Notes: generated from the sequence alone by a model not told the origin. Numbered from the stretch's first letter, positions 38,080-49,958 are shown. The stretch is DNA of 64,000 nt from Margaritifera margaritifera (GCA_029931535.1 JAQPZY010001675.1:7029501-7093500), one strand, 5' to 3'. Numbers and translations: made by a program.

Positions 38080-39886
38080 CAATAATGACGGTAAGTCTTG
38101 GGACATCCTTAATTATTTTCAAAACTAATTTTTTATTACCTATAAAAGTTGGTACACGAAATTATAGCAATTTGTTCATGTACTATAAGTCTTGGGACAC
38201 CTTAGACATTTCCCCCCCCCCTCTGTTGATTGCTTGGCGAATTGTATTGATCGTAATGTTATTTTTTTTTTAAATATAAAAAAAAAGACTGCAGTTGTTA
38301 AGGGACTATCATTATGTATTATTATATGGCAATGTTATAAATTAATATAATTTGTTTGAAAAGTAAAAAATAAATTGAATTTTCCTCAGTTTTCATATCA
38401 TTTCTACCTATTTCAAATATGTATAATTTCATCTGACAATTACAAGCATTGAGCATTAGCACAATGTTGTAACCGTACTGAAGTAACTTTTCCCGCTTTT
38501 GCTCTACCTGTAGTTTACTATTGTCAGTTTATGCATTATTGCATTAAAATTGTCAAAAGTCAGCATTAATTACATTTTCTGATGTGAAAATTTAAAGACC
38601 TATTTCTATAAAATGTGGTACCAGTATTACAACAACGAAAAGGGTGTTTGGTTAATTGCTGACATTTATAGTAACGTTGTTTACATCATGGTGTCACCAT
38701 ATGTACACTGAAGATTTTAACTTGCACTGATTGAAGTACATCTCTTGGTTTCGAATCATGTGCACCACTACACTAAACTTCAATAATGTCTCAAGAATAT
38801 GATAAAGAAGTCTCAGAAATAATGCTTTGAAAATAATTGCAATAATAATGCAATGGTAGTTTGCTTTGATGTAAGTGACCTTTAAATAAGTACATGTTTA
38901 CTCAGCTATGGTAATTGTGCTAATGTTATGCAGAAAGAGGGTATAAAAGGATTAATGTTGTAGAACAAAGGGGAAGAGAATTGCTCTCAGACAAAATTCC
39001 CTCTTTACCCAAGCCAGTTTGAGGATTTAAACAATTAACTGGCCTGGATTTCTGTCAGAAAACAAAACAAATCCACCAATTATAATCAAAAGGAGCTGCT
39101 GAAACAAACACCATCATGCCAAAATCAAAACTAGTATAGAATGAAAACAAAAACTAACATGGATCGATGATGATCTAGTCAGTCTATATTCAGAATTTTA
39201 ACATATATTATGGCCATTCTTTCATGAATATATGACAGTTATGTGAATATATGCTGGTTATGTACCTAATATATTTATAAATATTTGTTAAATATGTATC
39301 TTTTCATATAGAAAACATCACTTTGTAGGGTCGCTTATATCACTGAAAACGGTAAATTTTGTGCGCATGAATCAGAGTAAATAAAACAGCAATGGACGAA
39401 TAGCTAAAATATGACCTGAAAGAATGAGATTTGGTGAAAAAGAATGAAAAATACAAAATCTGCATCTAATATTTTTAGGAATAAACAAGGATATAAGTGA
39501 CGCTAAGTACACTGTGCACTGTATAAGTAGGCCTACTGTACACTATAATACAGGTCTCCCGATAAAGTCTAAACATCCCATGACTTATAAAGTCTATATT
39601 TACCTTTATTTTAAATCATGTTGGAGAAATCAGAAAATATGCACATGCAAAATAAAAAACCTAACAACAATCATAATAGTTTATAACATTTTATTTGCAT
39701 GGTAATTGAACAAGAACTGGTCACTGTTGTGTGACATAGCGATCTTGCCAATTTTGTCTTACATTTTTGTGTCTATAAGTGTTGGGACACCGAAAATGTT
39801 ATATTTTTTTATACGTACATACAAGTCTTGGGACACGAAAAAAAATTATTATTTTTTCCTGTCCCAAGACTTACCATCATTATGGG
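38080..39886. mobile_element. TA-flanked TIR element with repeated subterminal motif
   Basis: The left end AATAATGACGGTAAGTCTTGG and the right end CCAAGACTTACCATCATTAT are inverted over about 24 bp. AAGTCTTGGGACA recurs inside at about 38186 and 39825, and as AAGTGTTGGGACACC near 39777. TA flanks both sides (38078-38079, 39887-39888). Removing the element with one TA restores GGACTAGTTGGATTCACAAG, matching intact family D monomers. No transposase domain was recognised. Confidence 0.8.
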
Positions 39887-40972
39887 TAGTTGGATTCACA
39901 AGATTGTGTGATGATGGAAGAATGGATGGACAGACAGAATAACAAATAAAAGGACAGACAAATGGACAGACACTAGGAATTCCATGTACCCGTGTTGGGA
40001 GTATATTAATAAGTTTGAGTGTAAACCTTTCTCTTTCACTCCAGTGACTCATTTTCTTGTTTTATTGTAAACAGCTGTGGCACCATAGTAACCAGATTTG
40101 CAGACCAGAACATAATGTTTATGCTGCTTCAAAAGTATCCATAGAACCTTTCATCTAATCAATGAAAACTTGAAACATTCAAACCTGCAATAGTGGTCAC
40201 CTCTAAATTGCAACCACCTGTATATAAAAGTAAGGTATAATAAATCCCTTTTGATTATACTTTAGTTCAAATTCACCTATATGTAAAGGTCTCATGTGCA
40301 TAAATGTAGTTTTGCTTGTCCCATGAGTTATTTTTATTGGCAGATTTGACTCTACAGTGATATTTTCTAACTAATATATACTGTGACATCCTATTATTAT
40401 CAACTTATTTTTTATGCTGTTCAATAATATGATAATTATTCACTATAATGCAAGAACTTTTGGAACCAAAGCATTCTAAAACCAGAAATGTATGGTGAAA
40501 CGGTCTATTAACAATCTCTTCTCAGTACTACAGCCCACAAACCCCCATCTACCTATCCAAGGAGTAGTGCATAATTCAACTTCAATATTGTGCATATCTA
40601 TAAATAAACCAATACCATTTCCCATTGTTTCAAGAATCTATCTTAATGTTGTAGAAGAGGTTACACTGCCCCCCTCCCCCTGGCATACATCCAGAACTGC
40701 ATGCATAGATGGGCAGTATCACACAGTCCACATCTTTTCTTCAAAGGAAATTGGGATAATTTTGCCCCAATTCTGATGTCAAACCTGTCACAAATTTCTC
40801 TAAATAAAGGTATAAAATCAGTTTCAGTTACCTGAGTAAATCAGATGTGAAATACACTGTATATGGTTCAAATTTTCAAAATCAGTGGGATCCTAGCACT
40901 TCAGTGGTACATTATAGAGACATAACCCTCATTGTAAATTATTTCCAACTGGAATAATCAAATTTGACTTAC

Positions 40973-41026
40973 CATTGCTCTATTGAAATGTAAATCTGCA
41001 TTGTTCTTTGTCACAGGGTCTTTTTC
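40973..41026 (-). CDS. TTC5: TTC5 exon 6: 18-codon exon in the TPR array
   Basis: Encodes EKDPVTKNNADLHFNRAM (residues 211-228), matching human EKVDRKASSNPDLHLNRAT. The acceptor is CATTTCAG and the donor ATG|GTAAGT; both ends are phase 0, so skipping this 54-nt exon would keep frame. It lies about 100 bp from a 39-bp minisatellite (41132-41331). Confidence 0.94.
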
Positions 41027-41131
41027 CTGAAATGGTTAACATGTAAATTTTTTGTTTAAAAAAAATAACATGAAGATGTAAATATAAATTAAATTTAAAA
41101 TTCTCTAAGTTGTTTAGTAAAGGTATACTAA

Positions 41132-41331
41132 GTGACTATGTGTGCATTCAGAAGGACAAAACACAATTCATTGACTATGTGTGCATTCAGAAGGACAAAA
41201 CACCATTCATTGACTATGTTTGCATTCAGAAGGACAAAACACCATTCATTGACTATGTGTGCATTCAGAAGGACAAAACACCATTCATTGACTATGTGTG
41301 CATTCAGAAGGACAAAACACCATTCATTGGA
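41132..41331. repeat. 39-bp minisatellite, open in several frames
   Basis: Five near-identical units of TGACTATGTGTGCATTCAGA then AGGACAAAACACCATTCAT. Because 39 is 13 codons, a plus-strand frame reads DYVCIQKDKTPFI repeatedly, a second plus frame and a minus frame also stay open. It lies in an intron about 105 bp from exon 6, and no splice or codon evidence marks it as coding. Confidence 0.93.
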
Positions 41332-41894
41332 ATAACAGATAGACAGGAGAACCATCAGTACTGGCATCCATATAAAAAAAAAGTAATTTAAAATTTAACA
41401 GGGGAGTAAATTTGTTGAAATTATAGTTTTAATTAAGTTACAGCTGCAAAAATCTGCAGAAATAATTTTCAAGAGAAAGTGAATAACAACTAAAAATTTA
41501 AAGTGTTCATCTTTGGCAGACTTGGAGATATTTATTTCCAAAGTGATGAGTCTGTGCTAGGTTTCAAACTTGAAACCTTTATAAATTCAAAACCTGGGTT
41601 AGAAGAATCATTTTCAATACAAAACTTGAATGGTTCTTTACAATTCTGAATAAATAAATCGCAATCTTTCTTATAATCATTTGCAATAATGGTATGCTAG
41701 CAATTTCTTTTGATTCCTTCACAAAATTAAAATCAATACTTTTGAGTGAAAGGAGTAATTTTTTAAAGTTTAGATGCATGACGTATGAGGTGTTTAATTC
41801 AATCAACAAGGTGTTTACTTGTAAATAAGAATCTCCTCACGTACACATTTGCAGTAGCCACCAATATACAGACTGGTATGGAGGATTGATATCA

Positions 41895-42010
41895 TGACAA
41901 CAGGAGTTAAATGTCTTGCATAGAGATACATGATGGCAGCTGAACCAGGCTGGTCTGGACATGATTTGTAACCCATTACCCATTACTTGTGAGTTTAAGC
42001 TAACAACTGA
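41895..42010 (-). mobile_element. Worn SINE, relative of 10.86-11.01 kb
   Basis: On the minus strand GACTCAGTTGTTAGCTTAAACTC, GGGTTACAAATC and GCAAGACATTTAACTCC line up with the A box, B box and central block of the better copy. Confidence 0.45.
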
Positions 42011-42195
42011 GTCTCCATATGGAGGAAGGAGATATTACTGCAATATACTGCTCATTATGACATTTCACCATTCAAAATTTTATCAGTGTAGGGTCAAAGC
42101 TAAGTACGATTAGTCTCTATGTAATAGGTTAAAGATATTGATGGTGTAATGAATGAATTAATCAATACACTACCATAATATACCCTCCCAACACT

Positions 42196-42355
42196 GTATG
42201 TATGTATGTATGTATGTATGTATGTATGTATGTATGTATGTATGTATGTATGTATGTATGTATGCTATGTATGTTATGTATGTATGTATGTATCTGTTAT
42301 GTATGTATGTATCTATGTTATGTATGTTATGTATGTATGTGTATATGTATGTATG

Positions 42356-42389
<34 letters not shown>

Positions 42390-42411
42390 TGTATGTATGT
42401 ATGTATGTATG

Positions 42412-42440
<29 letters not shown>
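42196..42440. repeat. (TATG)n microsatellite, interrupted
   Basis: A tetranucleotide array with CTATG and TGTTATG interruptions; three overlapping MYVC-type ORFs are shadows. Confidence 0.97.
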
Positions 42441-42443
<3 letters not shown>

Positions 42444-43123
42444 CAGGGAATTCAGATATGCATGCATAGGGTTAACAGGCAAAACTGCAACCTCTCACTG
42501 TTATGAACCTTGCCACAAAGATTCCTGGATATAATGCACAGTCTTTTTGGATCCCTAATACACCAAACATGAGAACCTCCAGAGATGAAGGGTGACTAAC
42601 GTCCCGCTCATCACTCACTGAATGCTCCTGCATACTCAAAATTATTATTTAAAAAATTCCAGAACAGAAATGTTTCCATTTTTTTCACACCATGTTTCTG
42701 ATGTTGTATATTTATGGTAAGTACTTCCTGTGATGATGTGACTGAACTGGCTTACACGAGCATGACACTTTAATTGCACATTCAACAGACAATAACCAAA
42801 AAGTAATTAATGGATTATACTTTGTATGATTAGTAGTAATTCAGAAAGGATTAAAGACATTAATGGATTATTGTTGTATTACTAAAGAGCTCAAGCAGCA
42901 TAAAACAATTAACATTACTTGGATTCCTTCGGCAGGGTCAGTTTGGCTTCAGTCTTTAAAGTTTGTCGAGATGGATTACACTATGTGTGATCAGAAGAAA
43001 ATTTGGAAAGGATTAAATATATTAATGGTTTATGGCTGGATTAGTCATTACTATAAAACATAAGTGGAATAAAACAGGACGGTTTGACTTCCATATTTAA
43101 AGTTTTTCAAGATATCTGAGTGT

Positions 43124-43312
43124 TTGTTATCTCTCAATGCTAGAACACCAAAATCTAAACAACCAAAATATCACATGAAATTCAATAATAGATGGAAACA
43201 GGAATTTCAGTGTTTGGAATCAAGTTCAATGGGACATGTGTATGCATTTTGCCATTCCTGTAAAGTTGATTTTAAGAACAATTTCCCAAATTTGACCCAG
43301 ATAGCAACCTGA
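43124..43312 (+). pseudogene. hAT BED-finger fragment, copy B
   Basis: Reads TPKSKQPKYHMKFNNRWKQE, FQCLESSSMGHVYAFCHSCK and VDFKNN before the homology breaks. It has the Cys-X2-Cys half of the finger but lacks the RHAETPSH half, lost with the internal deletion. Keeps NRW where copy A has a stop. Confidence 0.75.
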
Positions 43313-43515
43313 ATCTACCCACAGGCAGGAAACAATTTTAATTTGTTGGTGGACTCGGTAGAGGACATTTTCTATCCAAAGGAAAATTCAGGATGACTCA
43401 AGAGTAAACCTATCTCCCATAACAATACATCATCTCCTAAGCGTTGAGATCAACAGTGATGAGGACTGCCACAAATATAATCCAGGGAATAATCTACTAA
43501 GGACAGTATGAAAGG

Positions 43516-45296
43516 TACCGTATATACTCGCTTATAAGTCAACATTTTTTACTTAGAATTTGACTCATACAGAGTAGGGGTCGTCTTATAAGCGCGACAT
43601 TAAAAAAATAAAAAAATCTTGGGGTAATGTTGGAAACTCGAGATGTTTGCAGTACATAAAAATACTGTCAATTCATATATTTTTATGTTTTCATGCCACT
43701 ATTCCTATGCAGTAATGCATATATGGTATGCACTGTGTTTATCCGTTTCATGACGGTATTCATTACACAATACATGTATCTACAGTTATTTGGATTTTAT
43801 TAATTTGAAAATATTACCGGTAAATTAAATACTACCTACCGCAAAATGAAGTGTCCGTCAATGTTTACCGTGGGTGTTTACTAGTAAGTATATTGCCTCC
43901 ATTTTCGTGCAAGTCTGAACAACCTGTATTTGTATTAATATTTGTGTTTTGCTGTATAAAGACTGTGCTTGATGCAATAAAAGTTTTGATTTAATTTGTA
44001 TTTTCCTTTTCCACAAGTCAGATTTAATTCCCAAGTGATATTTCCCAAGTTATCTGCCAGAGCACGTGGGTCGATAAGCCTTTGGCTTGTAAAGGGACTC
44101 ACTTTGTTTTCAAGTTGACAATCCTTTTGATCGAGCCGCCAATCTATACTTGTTCAGTGCCAAGTAGAGTTCTACAACTTCCTGTGCATATATACTTTGA
44201 CCTTAATCCCTTTGCTTGTAAACACACCACACTCTTTGTTTTTCCCACGTGACAACCCTTTGATCAAGCCGCGAGTTCAGTGCCAAGTAACAGATGGAGG
44301 CTATTTGAACTCCCTGTGATCTTGCCGCACAATTGACATGTGTTCAGTTGCAGCCTTTAATAGATTTCTGACTTTATGATCAAAGTGTTACTCACAGAGC
44401 CCAAGCTCAGTCTTTGCATAAGCACCCACATATGACAGTAAAGCCGAAAATCGGAGTCTGACGAGATTTACGATGACTAGACGACGATTTACAATGACTA
44501 GATGACGATGTAGGATTTCAGAACTTTATCAATGAGGATTAATTCTTGGACTTTGTACCAGATGACATTGGATAGTGACATTTATAGGATACCGTGAATC
44601 ACAAAAAAAGTGGACTTAACTTTCATTGTTTATTTGCACGACATGTGGAATTAATATATTACGGGATATTGTGAATCGGATCATTCTGAACTTCTATTTT
44701 TATACTGGTATGTGACCTATAATTGAATTTGCGGATTTATCATATAAATAGATTCGGAGTCGGACGATGTTTACGATGACGGGATGACATTGGAGGAATT
44801 TATTACTTTATTTGGTAACTCTGATGATGAGGATGAATTCTTGGGCTTTGAACCAGAGGACATTAGACAGTGACATTTATAGGATACCAATTTTATACCT
44901 GTATGTGACCTATAATCCAATTCATGGATTTATCATATAAATGGATTAAAAATGTTAAGCTATATGGATTTCATTACACGAAGATGGACAAAATGTAAGT
45001 TGTAAATTTATTTGTACATATTCAGCTCAATAATACAATTGTATTTATTCTACATTGGTTTTTGTTTTTATTTGTCCTATCTATCTATATGTCTATCTAT
45101 CTATCCAGTTTGGCTCGTTTATTTTTCCTAAGTGCAGCTCTGATTCAGTGATGACATGTCACCCCTTGCAGACGGATTTAATTTGCAAAAACACCTCGAC
45201 TTATAGGAGGGTCATAGCTGAATTGGCTTTTTGCAGCCAGGAAAAGGAGGGGCTCGACTTATAGTCGAGTCGACTTATAATCAAGTATATACGGTA
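43516..45296. mobile_element. 1.78-kb TIR element inserted at TA in hAT copy B
   Basis: The ends TACCGTATATACTCGCTTAT and ATAATCAAGTATATACGGTA are inverted over about 27 bp, with TA duplicated. CGACTTATA recurs subterminally at 45198, 45254 and 45271. Two related blocks (about 44455-44600 and 44755-44880) resemble the acidic C-terminal tail of a transposase. TA target and ends suggest the Tc1/mariner/pogo group. No DDE core was found. Confidence 0.82.
44753..44872 (+). pseudogene. Acidic C-terminal tail of a transposase-like protein
   Basis: The reading IDSESDDVYDDGMTLEEF, then LFGNSDDEDEFLGFEPED and IRQ, ends at TGA; a stop lies just upstream. S-D-D-E-D-E-F-x-G-F tails are common in invertebrate transposon proteins. 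A more decayed copy of the same block is at about 44455-44575 with stops. Function unknown; a duplicated tail is unusual. Confidence 0.5.
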
Positions 45297-46759
45297 ACAA
45301 GTTACTGTGAAAGGACTGATACATAAAGATAAAGGTTCATATTTTAATATAGAAAAAGGAAATTTGTTCAATAGTTGTCATTTTTGTCCATTTGCATGCT
45401 AAAAATCAGGTTGATGAAAATCCTCCTGATATGAAGTCACAACTCCTGACCAAATTATGCAAATCTCCTGAACTGTCCTAAGCTGACCACTCTGTTCTGT
45501 CACATGTATGATACACATGTACTGATACATAACACCTTTTTATAAAAACCTCTTTATAAAAATTTTAATAAATGACCTGATTTTAGGTGGTGCTCTCCAG
45601 TTTCGTACTTTGCATAGGGTTAGAAATTTAAACAAAAAGAATTACCCAGGGTTTCCTCACTGGCTGTTCTGGCTATTTAAAAAAGACCTTGTATATCTTA
45701 GGCATTGTTAAAAGAACTTTGAATTCCCTTTATTTTGGTGTATGATTGATGGGTGAAATTTGGGTTATAGAGTATACAGCTTGGTCTTACTTAAGATGTG
45801 CACCTCTCAAAAAACTGCTAGCTCCGCTTAGTCATTTTCACTTCCTGGACTTCAAAGGTAAATAAAAAAAAAAGAGCCGATAACTTTTTTTACTTTTTAG
45901 ATATTTTGTAATTTATTCATAGTACTTTCAGAGGCTGGTATTGTCTGCTCTGGCAAAATTCGTTTCCCTATTTTAATAACTCCTGAAAATAGTGCACTTT
46001 TGACTAATTCAGGCTGATTTTTTGAGTACTTTAGAGCAGCCATTTTGTCTGCCGTGTGCTTAGATCATGTCCAGTGTCCACAAGTACAATATGTAAAGAA
46101 ATTTCAGCCACAGTACATGAAAGTAACATAGAGGCATGCCAACATTCTCTCCATTGTGCATGTTGCAAATGCAAAATACTTCATCTTACACCTGTCACTC
46201 TCTCAGAAGCATGTATTATCTGTAGAGCGCCCCCTTATTCATTATACATTATTTATTTTTTTAAGATTACTGTACAATCATTATAATGAATCTGTCAGAT
46301 GGTTATGTGTTTTGTTCTGCCATTTGTCTTTTCATAAAAAATCCTAGTCTGGTTTCTTAAACCATTCCTATTTAGATTTTTTAATTAACCTGTGGGAGAT
46401 AAGAATAAAATTTGAATGACTTGCAAACAATTACACTGAAACCCAGTGAATCTGGGCACTTTTGCTTTCACCCCACCGCCCTTTTTCAAACATATATACA
46501 AGGAATTCAAATTAACAAGTCACTTCAACATTCCCTGAAAGTGTCTTCTGGATCGGGATACCCATATAAATGAGGTCCAGAAAATGAATCTTCACCATAT
46601 TCCTATAAGGATGCTGCATGAACACAGTGGTTTCATAAATGGAAGTAGATTAACAAGCACAGACTGTAACTTGTTGTGAAGAACTCAGCTTATGACACTG
46701 TGTAAAAGAATTGATATTAATGCACTAGAAAATTGCCTTGTGAAGACAAGGATACTTAC

Positions 46760-46851
46760 TGCCTGGGAATAGGCACTCATGGCTTGTTTGAGAAACTTAG
46801 GGTTCTGACCCACCATGAAGAACATAGACAGGTAGGCATTCCCTAGAATCA
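46760..46851 (-). CDS. TTC5: TTC5 exon 5: TPR region
   Basis: Encodes residues 180-210: [19 protein letters not shown], then [12 protein letters not shown]. Human reads YILGNSYLSLYFSTGQNPK, then ISQQALSAYAQA. The acceptor is CTTTTCAG and the donor GCA|GTAAGT, phase 0. The split Leu codon at the exon 4/5 join replaces a Tyr found in human. Confidence 0.96.
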
Positions 46852-47752
46852 CTGAAAAGTAGAAGCACATCGGTCATAAAAGTAGTAGAGCAAGGGAGAT
46901 AGCTTTGTGTGGATATAACAACAATTACAGGTTTGCTAGAATAATCTCACTACTGCAGTTCCATTTTGTAAGCAATTATCTAATTTTTATCACAGCTGTG
47001 CTTGACATAATTTTGCTATACAAATGTAGAAATAGAGATGGTGGATGTATCTTATTTTATCTTTACATGATCAGACAGAAAACAATCACATGCAAAAGAA
47101 CACAATGTCTTATAGAAACATTCCTCCATTAAATTAATGCATTTTAGTATTTGTTGGTACCATGATTAAAACCAGCGATAAAATGTAAATAGCTGCACTT
47201 TTAATTACTAATGAAAATGTGACTTTACTTTTTCTGTCTCTGTATCTGAGATCTACTCATCCTGATGAAACACCATACCAACTATGACCCTCTTTCAAAT
47301 AGTGTGGATAAACTTCAGTTACAAACTTACACCCCCAACACCAATTGCCCACACTCTCAGGGACTGCATCCAAAGTTCATAACCTAAGTTGTCATGAACT
47401 CATCCTTAGGAAACATCATTACAAGAAGTTCACTTCCAATCATTGTTGATGCAGTTCATATTACATGGAAAATCTACTGAATGAGGCACAGAGGAAAATG
47501 ACTGACCCAAAAATATATCCATCAAAGTGCAGATATAAAAACTTGTTGTAGGATTCTTGCCCTATTGCTGCAATGGATAACTCATGAAAGTTCAACTAAG
47601 TTTCTTTCACCTTCCCAATATATGATAGATATTTGGATGGTAAAATTAGAGTTGAATTGGACCCTAGTCTTTTTCTGCCATACCTATTCTTTTCATGGGA
47701 CTATGGTGGTATGTTCTATTGTAGAATGCATGTTTAAATAATAATGTCAGTT

Positions 47753-47755
<3 letters not shown>

Positions 47756-47793
<38 letters not shown>

Positions 47794-47862
47794 CATAATA
47801 ATAATAATCATAATAATAATAATAATAAACATAATAGTAATAATAATAATAATGTTGAGTAG
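47756..47862. repeat. (AAT)n microsatellite, interrupted
   Basis: An AAT array with scattered CAT and AGT interruptions. Confidence 0.95.
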
Positions 47863-48595
47863 ATGAATAATTTTAGTAGCATCTAACATGTGAACAAATC
47901 ATTCCTTAGTAGTATCAAATTCTATTAGCTTAATTACTCCTTAAATTTAATAACATGAAATTGATTGTACCAAAATATCACTGCGAAGTAATAACCCATA
48001 CTAAAAAAATTGCAAAATAATCAAATTGGGTATGAGTGTTTTCACAGGATTTGCTGGTAGATTTTATTCAAATTTAAAATAAGTATCCTAATATTTGCGG
48101 TGTATTATCCAAAAATATGATACAGACAACCAAAGAGTTTTTATTTATTGTTTGTTCTTACATATAGGAATTACTCTTTTAAGAATTTGCATTACTAATG
48201 CCACGTTTAACTTGGACTTGAAAATAGGCAAATCTAAATTTAATGCCACATATTCTTTATCAGATCAATGTTTCACAATTTTTTTTTTATAGCAATATTA
48301 GAAATAATTTAATCTTAGTCTTCCTAAATGCCCTGATGAATATACCTGATGACACCTCCTGCATGACCTAAGAGTCAACTAATGGGTGTACTCCACAATT
48401 TAGGTACAATGATAATTACATAATTCACTTTCACTCTCAGTGCAACACAAAAAAGTCTGACAAGATCTTTGTCTTTGCCAATACGCTGTGATATGCATTT
48501 TGTGATGGTATTCCAAATGAGGTCCTGCACTTTTATAAAAGATTGCATTTATATAGAAACATTCTGACATTGTATTTTAAAGATTTTACCCTTAA

Positions 48596-49312
48596 CTTCC
48601 ATTGACTTTGCTTTGTATGTCTTTTTGGATTTTACCCTTTATTGCCTGTCTTTGTTTTGTATGCTTTTGTCACTGTTTTGCATGTATTTGTCTTAGTTTT
48701 GTATGTCTTTGTCTGTTTTGTATGCCTTTGTTTTGTATGATGTTGTCTTTGTTCTGTTTGTCTCTGTCTTGTATGCCTTTGTTTTCTTTTGTATGTCTTT
48801 GTCTCTGTTTTGTATGCCTGTCTTTGTTTTGTAAGTCTTTGTCTTTGTTTTGTAGGTCTTTGTCTTTGTTTTATATGCCTTTGTTTTCTTTTGTATGCAT
48901 GTCTTTGTCTTTGTTTTGTATGCCTGTCTTTGTTTTGTATGTCTTTGTCTTTGTTTTGTAGGTCTTTGTCTTTGTTTTGTATGCCTTTTGTCTTTGTTTT
49001 GTAGGTCTTTGTCTTTGTTTTGTATGCCTTTGTTATTGTTTTGTACGTCTTGACAATTATTTTGTATGCCTATGTCTTTGTTATGTATGAATTTATCTTT
49101 GTTTTGTATGCCTTTGTCTTTGTTTTGTATGCCTTTGTCATTGTTTTGTATGCCTTTGTCTTTGTATCATATGCCTTTGCCATTGCTTTGTATGCCTTTG
49201 TCATTGTTTTGTATGCCTTTGTCTTTGTTTTGTATTCCTTTGTCATTGTTTTGTTTTGTATGCTTTTGTCATTGTTTTGCATGCCTTTGTCTTTGTATTG
49301 TATGCCTTTTTG
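48596..49312. repeat. 21-bp minisatellite, about 34 units
   Basis: The unit is TTTGTCTTTGTTTTGTATGCC with many one-base variants and some partial units. The period is seven codons, so long frames read LSLFCMP or FVFVLYA on plus and TKAYKTK on minus. The strand asymmetry (T/G on plus) is extreme. Confidence 0.95.
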
Positions 49313-49958
49313 GAGAGTATTTGCAGCATCCTAACCTTTTATCTTTTGTCTCATTGTCGATATTTACGTCAAACTGGAGAGGTTTGTCTTCCTGGAGATT
49401 GTGGCAAGGTGTTTACCTTTGCCATTTTTGCTAACTAGCTTTTTGCATGGTACTATATAGCCTGGATTGTGCTGATATGTCATTAAATCAACAATACACA
49501 CTTCCTGAAAGTAGCATGCCTTGTATAGGAGATTAAGTAGGAAATGATAACCATTTTTTTGTGTGAATTAAAATAGGTTATCCTTACAGAAACAGAATTC
49601 CCATACATAATACCATTGAGTGCCAACTGTCTTCAAATAACAATCTAAGAAACAAAGCCAAAACAATCTGTTATTGCAAATTTAAGAATTTCATAAGCTT
49701 TAGACCCATTTATAGTCACTGGTTTTCTTTTGTGCTACAAAGATATTCCTTATAAGGCTTCTGGTGTACCATACAAAAAGTTCAGCATTACAGTAACTTG
49801 TGCCAGACATGCCAAGTGTTTGCCTGTAAGTCTGACATGTCTGAAGATTTTCTACAAGTCTGCAACAATGCAATCAGAAAAGTAGTACCTATGTATCAAC
49901 TATGGCTTGCAGGTGAGACAAAACCAGATGATGAATAGCAAGTACATAATTGCCCTAC

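Larger units (their letters stand above)
35850..39990 (+). mobile_element. Tandem repeat family D element, split by two insertions
   Basis: Pieces at 35850-36055, 37322-38079 and 39887-39990 belong together. Units of about 145 bp carry CCAAGTTTCATGGNNATCCA, GTGTTCACAAGATTCTATCA and AATAACTCTAAAAAAAATTG. The last piece ends in GAATGGATGGACAGACAGAA, GGACAGACAAATGGACAGAC and CCATGTACCCGTGTTGGG, a HINE-like tail. The interruptions are the elements at 36056-37321 and 38080-39886. Confidence 0.72.
34448..40972 (-). other. TTC5 intron 6, dense with nested repeats
   Basis: 6.5 kb holding family B copy 3, then an array (family D) split by two DNA transposons; see the separate entries. 40,000-40,970 has no clear feature beyond a CAAACCTGCAATAGTGGTCACC remnant at 40186, like the Tigger-like ends. 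Confidence 0.7.
42575..45515 (+). mobile_element. Decayed hAT transposon, copy B, split by a TIR element
   Basis: The halves 42575-43515 and 45297-45515 are colinear with copy A (6930-8838): GGAAAATTCAGGNTGACTC, CATCATCTCCTAAGNGTT, then TGTGAAAGGACTGAT and CATTTGCATGCTAAAAAT. It keeps the BED-finger start (KFNNRWKQEF, then CHSCKVDFKN at about 43250), then jumps to sequence matching about 8345 of copy A, so about 800 bp of the middle is deleted. Confidence 0.85.
41027..46759 (-). other. TTC5 intron 5
   Basis: Contains the 39-bp minisatellite, a worn SINE, a (TATG)n tract and hAT copy B with its nested insertion. 45,520-46,750 has no clear feature. Confidence 0.7.
46852..49958 (-). other. TTC5 intron 4
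   Basis: Contains the (TAA)n tract at about 47756-47862 and the 21-bp minisatellite at 48596-49312; the rest is plain AT-rich sequence. Confidence 0.75.

Noticed and set aside
42198..42534. Three overlapping MYVCMYVC ORFs of up to 110 codons
   Set aside because: Shadows of the (TATG)n microsatellite in three frames.
48602..49434. Cys/Phe/Leu-rich ORFs that look like a membrane protein
   Set aside because: Direct readings of the 21-bp minisatellite; open in several frames, with no conserved domain.
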